This document shows positions 9,235 to 20,218 of a DNA stretch of 64,000 nucleotides, in pieces (the stretch's first letter is position 1; each line of letters begins with the position of its first letter). Both the position numbers and the translations under genes were made by a program. Source of the DNA: Aromatoleum toluclasticum ATCC 700605 (GTDB taxonomy: Bacteria; Pseudomonadota; Gammaproteobacteria; Burkholderiales; Rhodocyclaceae); NCBI RefSeq assembly GCF_000378245.1, contig NZ_KB899509.1:47463-111462 (forward strand). Reading direction: 5' to 3'. The notes under the pieces are model-generated. The model was given only the letters and a program-made list of their open reading frames with translations. It searched no databases and was not told where the DNA came from.

Positions 9235-9696
9235 TCAGTGCAGATCCTCGTCGGCGGGCAGGGGCAGCACGGAAATGCCCTCGTCGATCAACTCGCTGAC
9301 GTCGTCACGCGTCGCACGGCCGCGGATATTGCGCGCATCGCTCTCGCCATGATGGATGCGGCGCGCTTCGTCGGCAAAGCGATCCCCCACGTCCTCCGAC
9401 TCCCGGCCGAGACGGCGCAACATCGCCACGGCCGCCGCAACCACATCGGCGTCCGGCGCCGCCGGAGCCGCTTGTGCTGCTCCGGAGCGAACAGGCGCGC
9501 CGGATTTTCTCGCCGGCGCCGGGGCCGAAGCTCCCGTGTTCACGTAAGGCGCGCTGGGACGCCGCGAAATCGTCGTAGACCCGCACACCGGACAGGACAC
9601 CAGTCCCCGCTCGCGTTGCTCGTCGTAAGCAGCCGACGAGGCGAACCAGCCCTCGAACAGGTGCTCATGGTCGCAGTTGAGGTTGAGAACGATCAC
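9235..9696 (-). CDS. DUF1178 family protein (zinc-ribbon-like)
   Basis: 153 residues starting at a GTG (9694-9696). The N-terminus VIVLNLNCDHEHLFEGWFAS and the pair SCPVCGST are the family signature; the cysteines (N-terminal C plus CPVC) suggest a metal site. A proline-, alanine-rich linker follows, then a helical part with AVAMLRRLGRESEDVGDRFADEA. Function is unknown; I infer only a soluble metal-binding protein. I rejected the longer open frame to 9816 because it would run through tRNA-Leu. GGAAAA lies about 6 bp upstream of the GTG. Confidence 0.82.
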   Translation of the reverse strand: MIVLNLNCDHEHLFEGWFASSAAYDEQRERGLVSCPVCGSTTISRRPSAPYVNTGASAPAPARKSGAPVRSGAAQAAPAAPDADVVAAAVAMLRRLGRESEDVGDRFADEARRIHHGESDARNIRGRATRDDVSELIDEGISVLPLPADEDLH

Positions 9697-9737
9697 GTGA
9701 TTTTCCGGACTGGGGCAAACGCATGCCCGTTGGCGCG

Positions 9738-9822
9738 TGGTGCCGGGAACGGGGGTCGAACCCGTACGCCCAAGGGCTGCAGATTTTAAGTCTGCTGTGT
9801 CTACCGATTTCACCATCCCGGC
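9738..9822 (-). tRNA. tRNA-Leu (TAA)
   Basis: 85 nt with encoded CCA, read on the minus strand. Acceptor GCCGGGA pairs with TTCCCGGC, the anticodon stem-loop GCAGACTTAAAATCTGC gives anticodon TAA, and there is a class-II variable arm. A TAGAAT (9838-9843) about 15 bp upstream is a possible -10 box; I see no good -35. Confidence 0.95.
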
Positions 9823-9869
9823 CCGCGAGGGCTGGGCATTCTACCGTGCGGCGACGCCCCTGCCCAGCA

Positions 9870-10460
9870 TCAACCGGGACGCTTCGCCTTGCTTCCTTCG
9901 TTCGCCAGATGGGGCATCGCGCGATGCAGGTAGTAGCCCATCGACCACAAGGTCAACGCCGCCGCGACATAGATCAGGATCTCGCCGACCAGCCGGACGT
10001 TCAGATGCAGCAAGGGTGCGTCGTACAGCAGGAGGGGAATCGCGGTCATCTGCGCGGCGGTCTTGAGCTTGCCGACGAAGGCAACCGCGACACCCGCGGA
10101 TGCGCCGATACGCGCCATCCATTCGCGCAGCGCGGAAATGGTGATCTCGCGCCCGATGATGACCACGGCGATGATCGAATCCACGCGCGCGAGCTGGACG
10201 AGCAGGATCAGCGCCGCAGCCACCATGAGCTTGTCGGCAACGGGATCGAGGAAGGCGCCGAAAGCGGAGGTCTGGTTCAGCGCACGCGCGAGGTAACCGT
10301 CGAACCAGTCCGTCACCGCCGCGACGATGAAGATCATGGTCGCGGCCAGGTTCTTCTCCTGCGGATCAAGCCACTGCTCCGGAAGGTAGAAGACGCCGAC
10401 AAAGAGCGGTATCAGCGCGATGCGCGCCCAGGTCAGCGAGTTCGGAATGTTGATCTGCAT
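9870..10460 (-). CDS. pgsA: CDP-diacylglycerol--glycerol-3-phosphate 3-phosphatidyltransferase PgsA
   Basis: 196 residues, inner-membrane enzyme for the first committed step of phosphatidylglycerol and cardiolipin synthesis. The CDP-alcohol phosphatidyltransferase motif DG(x)2AR(x)8G(x)3D(x)3D is seen in DWFDGYLARALNQTSAFGAF followed by LDPVADK. Hydrophobic stretches fit several membrane helices. It lies 33 bp downstream of uvrC on the same strand, a pairing common in proteobacteria. Confidence 0.96.
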   Translation of the reverse strand: MQINIPNSLTWARIALIPLFVGVFYLPEQWLDPQEKNLAATMIFIVAAVTDWFDGYLARALNQTSAFGAFLDPVADKLMVAAALILLVQLARVDSIIAVVIIGREITISALREWMARIGASAGVAVAFVGKLKTAAQMTAIPLLLYDAPLLHLNVRLVGEILIYVAAALTLWSMGYYLHRAMPHLANEGSKAKRPG

Positions 10461-10493
10461 TGAGAAGATGACGGAAATGCGACAAATGCATGG

Positions 10494-12305
10494 CTAGTGC
10501 AACGCATTGTATATCGCTTCGGCGAGCTTTCGGCTCACCCCATCGACACGGCATAGATCCTCGACCGTGGCCGCACGCACGCCGTCGAGCCCGCCGAAGG
10601 TCGCGAGCAGGTTGCGCCGCCGCGTCGCGCCGACCCCGGGAATGTCCTCGAGGCGCGAACCGATGCGCGCCTTGGCCCTGCGTGCGCGATGCCCCGTGAT
10701 CGCGAAACGGTGCGCCTCGTCGCGGATTTCCTGGATCAGGTGTAGCGCGGGGTGATCCGACGCGAGGTTCAGCGGAGCGCGCCCGTCCGGGAAGATCAGC
10801 GTCTCCAGGCCCGGCTTGCGCTCCTCGCCCTTGGCGACGCCGACCATCGCGATCGACTCGAGCCCGACCTCGGTCAGCACCGCGAGTGCGGAACTGACCT
10901 GCCCCTTGCCGCCGTCGATCAGGATCAGGTCGGGGCACAGCCCTTCGCCCGCTGCGACCTTGCCGTAGCGGCGTTCCAGCACCTGCCGCATCGCTGCGAA
11001 ATCGTCGCCACCGGTGATGCCGGCGATGTTGTAGCGGCGATATTCGGAATTCTTCATCGCGCCATCGACGCACACGACGCAGGACGCGACGGTCGCCTCG
11101 CCCATCGTGTGGCTGATGTCGAAGCATTCGACGCGGCGTGGCGCCTCGGGCAGGTCCAACACCTCGCGCAGCGCCTCCAGGCGCGCCTCGCTGCGCCCCG
11201 TGTCGCGCGCGCGGGCGAGGATCGCGAGACGCGCATTGTTCTCCGCCATCTCCATCCACGCCTTTTCGGCGGCGCTGCGCGGCGTCACCAGCGCGCAGGG
11301 CTTGTCGCTGATCTCCGCCATCAGGACCTTGACCGGCTCCAGCGGAACGTCGAGCAGCAGGCGCGCGGGCATGCCGTGATCGCGATAGTGCTGCTCGACG
11401 AAGGCCAGAGCGCCGTCGAGCGCACCGCAGCCTGCAGCGGCACTTGGGAACTGCGGGCGGTCGCCGAGGTGCCGGCCGCCACGCACCATCGCGATATTCA
11501 CGCAGGTCAACCCGCCTTCCTCGACCGCGGCGATGATGTCGACGTCCTCGTCCCTGCGGCTGTCGACATACTGCCGCTGCAGCACGGCCTGCAGCACGCG
11601 CACCTGGTCGCGGATCGCCGCCGCCTCCTCGAACGCGAGGCGCTCGGCAGCGGCATGCATGCGCGCGCTCAGGTCATCGATGACCTCGGAGGCACGCCCG
11701 TCGAGGAAACGCGCCGCGAGCTTCACGTCGGCCGCGTAGTCCTCGCGGTCGATCAGGCCGACGCAGGGCGCGGTGCAGCGCTTGATCTGGTGCAGCAGGC
11801 ACGGGCGCGAACGGTTCTGGAACACCGAGTTCTCGCAGGTGCGCAACTGGAAGGTCTTCTGCAGCAGGTGGATGCTCTCGCGCACGGCGTAAGCGTTCGG
11901 AAACGGCCCGAAGTACCGTGCGCCCTTCGCGAAGGCGCCCCGGTGGTAAGCCAGGCGCGGAAACCCGTCGCCGGAGAGTTCGATATACGGATACGACTTG
12001 TCGTCGCGGAACAGGATGTTGTAGCGCGGCGCGAGGCTCTTGATAAGATTGTTTTCGAGGATCAGCGCCTCGGCCTCCGAACGCGTCGCCGTCACGTCGA
12101 CGCGCTGGATTTGGGCGACCATCAACGCAATGCGCGGACTGGGCTGCGTGCGCAAGAAGTAGCTCGACACCCGTCGCTTGAGATTCTTGGCCTTGCCGAC
12201 GTAGAGCACCCGTTCCTCGACGCCTATCATGCGATAGACACCGGGTTCCTCGGGTACCGTCTTCAGGAAGGCCTTGGCGTCGAAAGGCGTGGCGGGATCG
12301 GTCAT
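10494..12305 (-). CDS. uvrC: Excinuclease ABC subunit C
   Basis: 603 residues. UvrC makes both incisions around UvrB-bound DNA damage. In order: N-terminal GIY-YIG nuclease domain (GVYRMIG and [18 protein letters not shown]), a cysteine-bearing segment ([21 protein letters not shown]), the UVR motif ([18 protein letters not shown]), the RNase H-like 5'-incision domain ([25 protein letters not shown]) and two C-terminal helix-hairpin-helix motifs ([20 protein letters not shown]). I took the ATG at 12303-12305 ([14 protein letters not shown]), since the frame upstream is antisense to nothing conserved and overlaps nagZ. Confidence 0.97.
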   Translation of the reverse strand: MTDPATPFDAKAFLKTVPEEPGVYRMIGVEERVLYVGKAKNLKRRVSSYFLRTQPSPRIALMVAQIQRVDVTATRSEAEALILENNLIKSLAPRYNILFRDDKSYPYIELSGDGFPRLAYHRGAFAKGARYFGPFPNAYAVRESIHLLQKTFQLRTCENSVFQNRSRPCLLHQIKRCTAPCVGLIDREDYAADVKLAARFLDGRASEVIDDLSARMHAAAERLAFEEAAAIRDQVRVLQAVLQRQYVDSRRDEDVDIIAAVEEGGLTCVNIAMVRGGRHLGDRPQFPSAAAGCGALDGALAFVEQHYRDHGMPARLLLDVPLEPVKVLMAEISDKPCALVTPRSAAEKAWMEMAENNARLAILARARDTGRSEARLEALREVLDLPEAPRRVECFDISHTMGEATVASCVVCVDGAMKNSEYRRYNIAGITGGDDFAAMRQVLERRYGKVAAGEGLCPDLILIDGGKGQVSSALAVLTEVGLESIAMVGVAKGEERKPGLETLIFPDGRAPLNLASDHPALHLIQEIRDEAHRFAITGHRARRAKARIGSRLEDIPGVGATRRRNLLATFGGLDGVRAATVEDLCRVDGVSRKLAEAIYNALH

Positions 12306-12334
12306 TGCCAACGGACTCGGAACCGGACGAAGGT

Positions 12335-13402
12335 TCAGGCGAGCTCTTCCGGAATCCCTGCGACGGTTCCGCGCGCCTGCTGATAGACCGGACTCAGCTC
12401 GAGCGCGAAGGAATCGCCGAACTGCGGACGCGCGTGCAAGGCCGCGACGCGCGCGCGGCTCTCGAGCTGCATCTCGGGAACCCAGCGGTCCAGCAGGTCG
12501 GCGGCCAGATCCGGGCGATTGCACACCAGCACCATGTCGCAACCAGCCGCACAGGCCGCCTTGGCACGAGCGAGGATGTCGCCGGCGACCGCCGCCCCCT
12601 CCATCGTCAGGTCATCGCTGAACACGACGCCCTTGAAACCGACGCGGCCGCGCAACACGTCCTGCAGCCAGAAAGGCGAAAAACCCGCCGGATTCGGATC
12701 GACCTTCGTGTAGATGACGTGCGCCGGCATCACGCCGGACAGCTGCCGGCCGATGCGATGGCGGTAGGGAGCAATGTCCTCGTTCCAGATCGCGTCGAAG
12801 TCGCGCTCGTCGACCGGGATCTCGAGGTGCGAGTCCGCCTCGACGAAACCATGCCCCGGGAAGTGCTTGCCCACGCATCCCATCCCGGCATCGGCCATGC
12901 CCGCGGCAAGCGCCTGCGCTAGCGACGCCGCCACCTGGGGGTCGCGATGGAAGGATCGGTCCCCGATCACGCGGCTGCTGCCGTAATCGAGGTCCAGCAC
13001 GGGGGCAAAACTGAGGTCCACACCGTGGGCCAACAGTTCGGACGCCAGCACGTAGCCGACCGCGCGGGCCGCATCCAGCGCGGCAACGTGGTCTTGTGCC
13101 CACATCTGCCCGAGCCGGCGCATCGACGGCAAACGCGTGAAGCCGTCCGTACGGAAACGCTGCACTCGCCCGCCTTCGTGATCGACTGCGATCACGAGCG
13201 CCGGATCGCGCAACGCATGGATCTCGGCCGTCAGCGCCGAGAGTTGCTCGGAACCGGTGAAATTGCGCGCAAACAGGATCACGCCGCCGACCAGCGGATC
13301 GCACAGGCGTTCGCGCTCCTCGTCGGTGAGCACGGTGCCCGCAACGTCGAGCATCACCGGCCCGAGCGGCAGGTGCAGCTTGTCTTGAGTTGTCGAATTC
13401 AT
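12335..13402 (-). CDS. nagZ: Beta-N-acetylhexosaminidase NagZ
   Basis: 355 residues, glycoside hydrolase family 3. It removes GlcNAc from 1,6-anhydro-muropeptides in the cytoplasm during peptidoglycan recycling. Signatures: [32 protein letters not shown] and the catalytic-loop sequence [15 protein letters not shown] with the His-Asp pair, then [10 protein letters not shown] with the nucleophile Asp. Its ATG overlaps the acpS stop (ATGA), so the two are translationally coupled at the end of the rnc-era-recO-pdxJ-acpS run. Confidence 0.96.
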   Translation of the reverse strand: MNSTTQDKLHLPLGPVMLDVAGTVLTDEERERLCDPLVGGVILFARNFTGSEQLSALTAEIHALRDPALVIAVDHEGGRVQRFRTDGFTRLPSMRRLGQMWAQDHVAALDAARAVGYVLASELLAHGVDLSFAPVLDLDYGSSRVIGDRSFHRDPQVAASLAQALAAGMADAGMGCVGKHFPGHGFVEADSHLEIPVDERDFDAIWNEDIAPYRHRIGRQLSGVMPAHVIYTKVDPNPAGFSPFWLQDVLRGRVGFKGVVFSDDLTMEGAAVAGDILARAKAACAAGCDMVLVCNRPDLAADLLDRWVPEMQLESRARVAALHARPQFGDSFALELSPVYQQARGTVAGIPEELA

Positions 13403-13779
13403 GGCTTCTCGATCAGCGCAAACGCGACCACATAATCGGTTTCGTCGCTCAGGCTCAGGTGCGCACTGAGTCCGCGCTCCTGCATGTAGGCGGCGAGCCC
13501 GTCGTCGAACAGGTAGACCGGCTTGCCGAGTTCGTCGTGCCCGACCCGCACCGCATGCAGCGTCGCCGGTACAGCAACGCCCGTCCCCAGGGCCTTCCCG
13601 AACGCCTCCTTGGCTGCAAAACGCTTGGCAAGGAATCGCGCCGCATCGCGGCTCGCCCTGAAGCCTTCGCGCTCCTCTCCGGGCGCAAGGATACGCGCCG
13701 CGAAACGCTCGCCGTTGCGCGCCAGGGCGGCGCTCAGGCGGGCGATCTGGACGATATCCGTACCGATCCCGTGAATCAT
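13399..13779 (-). CDS. acpS: Holo-[acyl-carrier-protein] synthase AcpS
   Basis: 126 residues. It transfers 4'-phosphopantetheine from CoA to the serine of ACP. The two metal/CoA motifs are present: GIGTDIVQIARL near the N-terminus and RFAAKEAFGKALG in the middle. It lies 10 bp after pdxJ and overlaps nagZ by 4 bp; the pdxJ-acpS pair is widely conserved. Confidence 0.97.
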   Translation of the reverse strand: MIHGIGTDIVQIARLSAALARNGERFAARILAPGEEREGFRASRDAARFLAKRFAAKEAFGKALGTGVAVPATLHAVRVGHDELGKPVYLFDDGLAAYMQERGLSAHLSLSDETDYVVAFALIEKP

Positions 13780-13789
13780 CCGGCGATGC

Positions 13790-14545
13790 TCAGCAGCCCT
13801 GCCCTGCGGCCTCGCGCATCAGGCGCTTCATCTCGCGCACCGCCTCGCGCATGCCCGCGAACACCGCCCGGCTGACGATGGCATGGCCGATGTGCAGTTC
13901 GCGCACGCCTGCGAGCCGTGCGATCGGCTGCACGTTGTAGTAGTTCAGGGCGTGGCCCGCATTGAAGCGCATACCCAGACCACGGATCGCCTCCCCCGCC
14001 TTACGTACCTTCGCTATTTCCGCGACCACGGACGCACTCTCGGCGTCTCTCCCGGCATTGTGGAAGGCGTGTGCGTATGGGCCCGTGTGGATCTCGCACA
14101 CGCGCGCGCCAATGCGTGCGGCGGCCTCCACCTGCGCGATTTCGGCGTCGATGAACACGCTCGTGACGATCCCCGCGTCGGCCAGACGCCCGACGACGGC
14201 CTTCAGCCGCGCCTCCTGGGCGACGACGTCGAGGCCACCTTCGGTCGTCACTTCATGCCGGCCTTCAGGCACCAGCATCGCCATCTCGGGCTTCAGACGG
14301 CACGCGATCCCGACCATCTCGTCGGTCGCGGCCATCTCGAGGTTGAGCTTGACCTGCGTGAGCTCGCGCAGTCTGCGCACGTCCTCGTCCTGGATGTGGC
14401 GCCTGTCCTCGCGCAGATGCACGGTGATGCCGTCCGCGCCACCGAGATGCGCCTCCACGGCCGCCCATACCGGGTCCGGCTCCCAGGTGCGGCGCGCCTG
14501 GCGCAGCGTCGCCACGTGGTCGATGTTCACGCCGAGTTCGATCAC
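13790..14545 (-). CDS. pdxJ: Pyridoxine 5'-phosphate synthase PdxJ
   Basis: 251 residues. It condenses 3-amino-2-oxopropyl phosphate with 1-deoxyxylulose 5-phosphate in vitamin B6 synthesis. Conserved features: ELGVNIDHVATLRQARRT at the start, GADGITVHLREDRRHIQDEDV, the catalytic Glu region LNLEMAATDEM, and LGMRFNAGHALNYYNVQPIA followed by ELHIGHAIVSRAVF. Its start overlaps the recO stop by 4 bp. B6 supply links loosely to the PLP enzymes elsewhere in the window. Confidence 0.97.
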   Translation of the reverse strand: MIELGVNIDHVATLRQARRTWEPDPVWAAVEAHLGGADGITVHLREDRRHIQDEDVRRLRELTQVKLNLEMAATDEMVGIACRLKPEMAMLVPEGRHEVTTEGGLDVVAQEARLKAVVGRLADAGIVTSVFIDAEIAQVEAAARIGARVCEIHTGPYAHAFHNAGRDAESASVVAEIAKVRKAGEAIRGLGMRFNAGHALNYYNVQPIARLAGVRELHIGHAIVSRAVFAGMREAVREMKRLMREAAGQGC

Positions 14546-15264
14546 AGTTCCAGCAACTCCTTTAGAACCCGGCGCGACTGCAGCGTCTGCCCACCGAGGT
14601 AATGATTGATCAGCATACGAAGCAGGGTCTTGCTCTGGACCAGTGTTTCGGGCCGGGAAAAATCGTCACGCTCCATGTCGAGCAGGGTCTGCCCGTTCGT
14701 CGCCGGCAGATCGCCCCCGCCATCGGGTACCGGCACCGGACCGCGCTCGATTATATAGACGTAGTCGGCGCGAGGATCCAGCGGCTCTCCCGAGTCGCTG
14801 TCCGCGGCGAGACCGATGCCATAGCCGAGCTCGCGCAGCAGCGCGAGTTCGAAGCGCCGCAGCACCGGCTCCTGCGGCTCGCCACGGCCGAGGGTCGCGA
14901 TCGCGCGGGCATACGCGTCGAACAACACTGCATGCGGATCCTCGCGGGCCGTCAGGCGCACCATCAGCTCGTTCACGTAGTAACCGCACATCAGCGCACG
15001 TCCGGCCAGCAAGGGTTGACCGCCGCTGCGCTCGGCACGCACGAGCGTCTTGACCTCGCCACCACCGGACCAGTCCACAAGCAGCGGCTGAAACGCCATG
15101 ATGACGCCGCGCAGGGCCGACATGGGGCGCCGCGCCCCCTTCGCGACCAGAGCGACGCGGCCGTGATCGCGCGAGAAGACCTCCACGATGAGGCTGGTCT
15201 CGCGCCAGGGGTACGTGTGCAGGACGAAACTCGGCTGCCCGTCGACGCGCTGTTTCTGGCTCAC
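14542..15264 (-). CDS. recO: DNA repair protein RecO
   Basis: 240 residues. RecO anneals single strands and, with RecR, loads RecA on SSB-coated DNA. The N-terminal OB fold is recognisable (SFVLHTYPWRETSLIVEVFS then VALVAKGARRP), followed by the helical C-terminal part (LRRFELALLRELGYG). Position between era and pdxJ is the standard one in gamma- and betaproteobacteria. It follows era by 21 bp and overlaps pdxJ by 4 bp. Confidence 0.95.
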   Translation of the reverse strand: MSQKQRVDGQPSFVLHTYPWRETSLIVEVFSRDHGRVALVAKGARRPMSALRGVIMAFQPLLVDWSGGGEVKTLVRAERSGGQPLLAGRALMCGYYVNELMVRLTAREDPHAVLFDAYARAIATLGRGEPQEPVLRRFELALLRELGYGIGLAADSDSGEPLDPRADYVYIIERGPVPVPDGGGDLPATNGQTLLDMERDDFSRPETLVQSKTLLRMLINHYLGGQTLQSRRVLKELLEL

Positions 15265-15285
15265 GACGGCACGCGCCCGCAGGCC

Positions 15286-16212
15286 TTATTCGTAGCCCAG
15301 GCTCTTGAGGGCGCGTTCGTCGTCCGCCCATCCGCTCTTGACCTTGACCCACACCTCGAGAAACACCTTGCCGTCGAACAGCTGCTCCAGTTCGACGCGC
15401 GCCTCCGACGCGATGCGCTTCAACTGCTCGCCGTCCTTGCCGATGACGATCGCCTTGTGGCTGGCGCGGTCGACGACGACCGCGGCATGGATGCGACGCA
15501 GCTTGCCTTCCGTTTCGAACTTCTCCACCTCCACGGCGATGCCGTAGGGCAGCTCGTCCCCCAGCAGGCGGAAGAGTTTCTCGCGCAGGAACTCGGCCGC
15601 AAGGAAACGTTCGCTGCGGTCGGTGATCTCGTCCTCGCCGTACATCGGCGCGCCCTCGGGCAACAACGGCGTCACCGCCTTGAGCAACTGCTCGACGTTC
15701 GTCCCGCGCTCGGCGCTGAGCGGCACGACCTCGGTGAAGGGATAGACATCCTTCACACGGGCGATGAACGGCAGCAATTGCGTCTTGTCGGCGAGACGGT
15801 CGACCTTGTTGATCACAAGGACCACGTTCCCTTCCCGCGGCAGCACCTCGACGACCTTGCGGTCGTCTTCGCTGAAGCGGCCGGCCTCGATCACGAAGAG
15901 CACGAGATCCACGTCGGAGAGCACCTGCGACACCGTCCGGTTCATCGAGCGGTTGAGGGCGTTGCGATGTTTGGTCTGGAAACCCGGCGTATCGACGAAC
16001 ACGAACTGCGCGTCATCGTTGGTCAGGATGCCCGTGACGCGATGCCGCGTCGTCTGCGCCTTGCGCGAAACGATGCTGATCTTCTGCCCGATCAGGCGGT
16101 TCAGCAGCGTCGACTTGCCGACGTTGGGCCGTCCGACGATGGCGACGAATCCCGTGCGGAAGCCTTCGGGCACTGCGGCAGGCCCGTTCTCCGGGCTGAT
16201 ATTCTCGTTCAT
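15286..16212 (-). CDS. era: GTPase Era
   Basis: 308 residues. Era binds the 3' end of 16S rRNA and acts in 30S maturation. G1 [13 protein letters not shown]2 region [10 protein letters not shown]3 DTPGFQ and G4 NKVD are present, and the C-terminal KH domain contains the [15 protein letters not shown] loop. It overlaps rnc by 4 bp (ATGA), so the RNase III and Era genes are translationally coupled. Confidence 0.97.
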   Translation of the reverse strand: MNENISPENGPAAVPEGFRTGFVAIVGRPNVGKSTLLNRLIGQKISIVSRKAQTTRHRVTGILTNDDAQFVFVDTPGFQTKHRNALNRSMNRTVSQVLSDVDLVLFVIEAGRFSEDDRKVVEVLPREGNVVLVINKVDRLADKTQLLPFIARVKDVYPFTEVVPLSAERGTNVEQLLKAVTPLLPEGAPMYGEDEITDRSERFLAAEFLREKLFRLLGDELPYGIAVEVEKFETEGKLRRIHAAVVVDRASHKAIVIGKDGEQLKRIASEARVELEQLFDGKVFLEVWVKVKSGWADDERALKSLGYE

Positions 16213-16886
16213 GACTTCCTCAACTCCGCCAGCGCGTTCTCGGCCGACTGCTGCTCGGCGGCGCGACGACTCGTGCCCCGCCCGGTGGTACGGATCTTCA
16301 ACGCGTTGACCTCGCAGGTGACCTCGAATTCCTGCGCATGCGCCTCGCCATGCACCTTCACCGTCGTGTAGGTCGGCAGCGCCATCCTGCGCCCCTGCAG
16401 GTATTCCTGCAGTGCGGTCTTCGGATCCTTGGCTGCCACGCGAGGATCTATGGCCGCGATCAGCGGCGCATACAGACGGTCGATCACCGCCTTCGCCGCT
16501 GCAAAACCCTGATCGAGAAACACCGCCGCGAACATCGCTTCGAGCGCGTCGGCGAGGATGGAGGGCCGGCGGAACCCGCCGCTCTTCAGCTCCCCTTCAC
16601 CCAGGCGCAGGTACTCGCCGAGGTCGAGCTCGCGAGCAATACCATGCAGGCCGTCCTGACACACCAACGAGGCCCGCAGACGTGACATCTCGCCTTCGCG
16701 CAACTCGTTGAAACGCTCGAACAGCGCGATCGCGACGACGCAATTCAGGATGCTGTCGCCGAGAAACTCCAGGCGCTCGTTGTTGGGGTGCCCGAAACTG
16801 CGGTGCGTGAGTGCCTGCTCCAGCAACCCGCGGTCCCTGAACTGATGTCCGACGAGGCGCTGGAGGCGATCCAGATTGGCTGCCAC
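16209..16886 (-). CDS. rnc: Ribonuclease III
   Basis: 225 residues. Double-strand RNA endonuclease for rRNA processing and mRNA turnover. The signature [12 protein letters not shown] lies near the N-terminus with further acidic metal ligands in [15 protein letters not shown], and a C-terminal double-stranded RNA-binding domain ends in [18 protein letters not shown]. It is joined to the DUF4845 gene by a one-base stop/start overlap (TGATG). Confidence 0.97.
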   Translation of the reverse strand: MAANLDRLQRLVGHQFRDRGLLEQALTHRSFGHPNNERLEFLGDSILNCVVAIALFERFNELREGEMSRLRASLVCQDGLHGIARELDLGEYLRLGEGELKSGGFRRPSILADALEAMFAAVFLDQGFAAAKAVIDRLYAPLIAAIDPRVAAKDPKTALQEYLQGRRMALPTYTTVKVHGEAHAQEFEVTCEVNALKIRTTGRGTSRRAAEQQSAENALAELRKS

Positions 16887-17251
16887 TATCTTCCGGTCGT
16901 CGTCGCTTTGAAGTCGATCAGCAGGCTGACGTTGCTCACCACCGGGACCTTGCGGGAATACTCGACGTCGATAGCGACCTTGCTGCCATCCTTCCTGATC
17001 TCAAGGTCGGCACCGGTGACCGTGACCACGTCGTCGATCAGACCGCGGCGCTCGAAACTCCTGCGCATGTCGGCGATCGAGGCGCCACCATCACCCTCGT
17101 CGGCCACCTTCTTGATGATGCGCTGGATGGCGAAGTACTCGTTGACCGCCGGAACGGCACGAAAGCCGATCAGCAGCACGAAACCGAGAAGCCCGCCGAC
17201 AACCAGTACGCTGATAGGGCTCATGCCCCGTTGCCATTTCTTCATCCGCAT
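16886..17251 (-). CDS. DUF4845 family single-pass membrane protein
   Basis: 121 residues with a basic N-terminus (MRMKKWQRG), one hydrophobic helix (about 10-31, SVLVVGGLLGFVLLIGF), then a polar domain with EYFAIQRIIKKVADEG and a beta-rich end. This family sits between lepB and rnc in many proteobacteria. Function is not established. The order lepA-lepB-this gene-rnc-era suggests co-expression with signal peptidase and RNA processing. Confidence 0.85.
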   Translation of the reverse strand: MRMKKWQRGMSPISVLVVGGLLGFVLLIGFRAVPAVNEYFAIQRIIKKVADEGDGGASIADMRRSFERRGLIDDVVTVTGADLEIRKDGSKVAIDVEYSRKVPVVSNVSLLIDFKATTTGR

Positions 17252-17263
17252 GCCGTCTCCGTA

Positions 17264-18052
17264 TCAGTGGAACCCGCCAATCCGTTTCATGTCGTTGAAG
17301 TTGAACCAGATGAAGAACGCCCTGCCGACGATGTTCTCATCCGGAACGAACCCCCAGACGCGGCTGTCGCTGCTCGCGTCGCGGTTGTCGCCCATCATGA
17401 AGTAATGTCCTTCGGGTACGATGCAACGCACGCCGGCCGTAGTATAGGTGCAGTTCTCGCGATGCGGATAATCGAGCACCTGTGGCACGAAGGGCGGCAC
17501 ATCGCGCTCGATCAGTACCGAATGCTCGACCGCGCCCAGCTTTTCCAGGAAACGCGGCGAATAGTACAGGCGATCCGGATGGAGGTAATCGTCCTGCGGC
17601 GCGATCGGCACTGCTTCGCCGTTGATGCGCAGACGCTTGTCGATGTACTCGATCCTGTCGCCCGGAAGCCCCACGACCCGCTTGATGTAATCCATCGACG
17701 GATCGGCGGGATAGCGGAACACCATCACGTCGCCGCGTTTCGGATTGTTCACCTCGATGATCTTCTTGTTGATCACCGGAAGGCGGATGCCATAGGTCCA
17801 CTTGTTGACGAGGATGAAATCACCGACGAGCAGCGTCGGAATCATCGAACCGGACGGAATCTTGAACGGCTCGACGATGAACGAACGCAGGCCGAACACG
17901 ATCAGGATCACCGGAAAGAAACTGGCACCGTACTCGACCCACCACGGCGCGGGAGCACCGGGAGCGCGACGCTTCTTGGCGTAGAAGCGGTCGATGACCC
18001 AAAGTATCGCCGTTGCCACCAGCAGCAGGAACAACACCAGCGCAAAATTCAC
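17264..18052 (-). CDS. lepB: Signal peptidase I
   Basis: 262 residues. It cleaves signal peptides on the periplasmic side of the inner membrane. Two N-terminal hydrophobic segments are visible (about 2-20, and FFPVILIVFGLRSFIVEPF). The catalytic Ser is in FKIPSGSMIPTLLVGD and the Lys in MDYIKRVVGLPGDRI; the later box GHYFMMGDNRDASSDSR is also present. It lies 12 bp before the DUF4845 gene and 52 bp after lepA. Confidence 0.97.
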   Translation of the reverse strand: MNFALVLFLLLVATAILWVIDRFYAKKRRAPGAPAPWWVEYGASFFPVILIVFGLRSFIVEPFKIPSGSMIPTLLVGDFILVNKWTYGIRLPVINKKIIEVNNPKRGDVMVFRYPADPSMDYIKRVVGLPGDRIEYIDKRLRINGEAVPIAPQDDYLHPDRLYYSPRFLEKLGAVEHSVLIERDVPPFVPQVLDYPHRENCTYTTAGVRCIVPEGHYFMMGDNRDASSDSRVWGFVPDENIVGRAFFIWFNFNDMKRIGGFH

Positions 18053-18104
18053 ACAGACTCCGTTTCGTCGCCATTCAACGCAGCACGGCGCAAGGCCTTG
18101 CCGC

Positions 18105-19901
<1,797 letters not shown>

Positions 19902-19955
19902 GCGCCAACAAAAGAAAGGTGCCATGCGGCACCCAGGATGAATCGGTTGAATCGG

Positions 19956-20216
19956 CTAAGCCGCGGATTCTAGCGGAAAACGCCCGCAATAGGCACGGAT
20001 CGCCGCCTCGTCGAGGTGGTAATGGCACAGCTCGGCGTCACCGGCGAGGACGACGGGAACCAGTTCGTCCCATCGCGCTTCAAGCGCCGGATCGGCATCG
20101 ACGTCCAGGACGCGCACCGCCCACCCAAGCTCGGCCGCAAGGGGCAACAAGCGATCGATGAGATCGTGACACAGGTGACACCATTCGCGACTCATCACGG
20201 TGAATTCGCGTACCAC
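19956..20216 (-). CDS. Glutaredoxin-like small thiol protein (DUF836 type)
   Basis: 86 residues. The first strand REFTVMSREW leads directly into a CxxC motif (EWCHLCHD), then VRVLDVDADPALEARWDELVPVVLAG, the thioredoxin-fold cis-proline region, and a short helical end. This matches the glutaredoxin 2-like/DUF836 family. Partner and substrate are unknown. It lies between degP (2 bp upstream) and lepA (54 bp downstream), probably in one transcript with them. I kept the first Met since the later one would remove the first beta-strand. Confidence 0.82.
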   Translation of the reverse strand: MVREFTVMSREWCHLCHDLIDRLLPLAAELGWAVRVLDVDADPALEARWDELVPVVLAGDAELCHYHLDEAAIRAYCGRFPLESAA

Positions 20217-20218
20217 GC

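Noticed and set aside
9697..9816. Extension of the DUF1178 gene through tRNA-Leu
   Set aside because: The tRNA is certain, and the family N-terminus begins at the GTG at 9694-9696.
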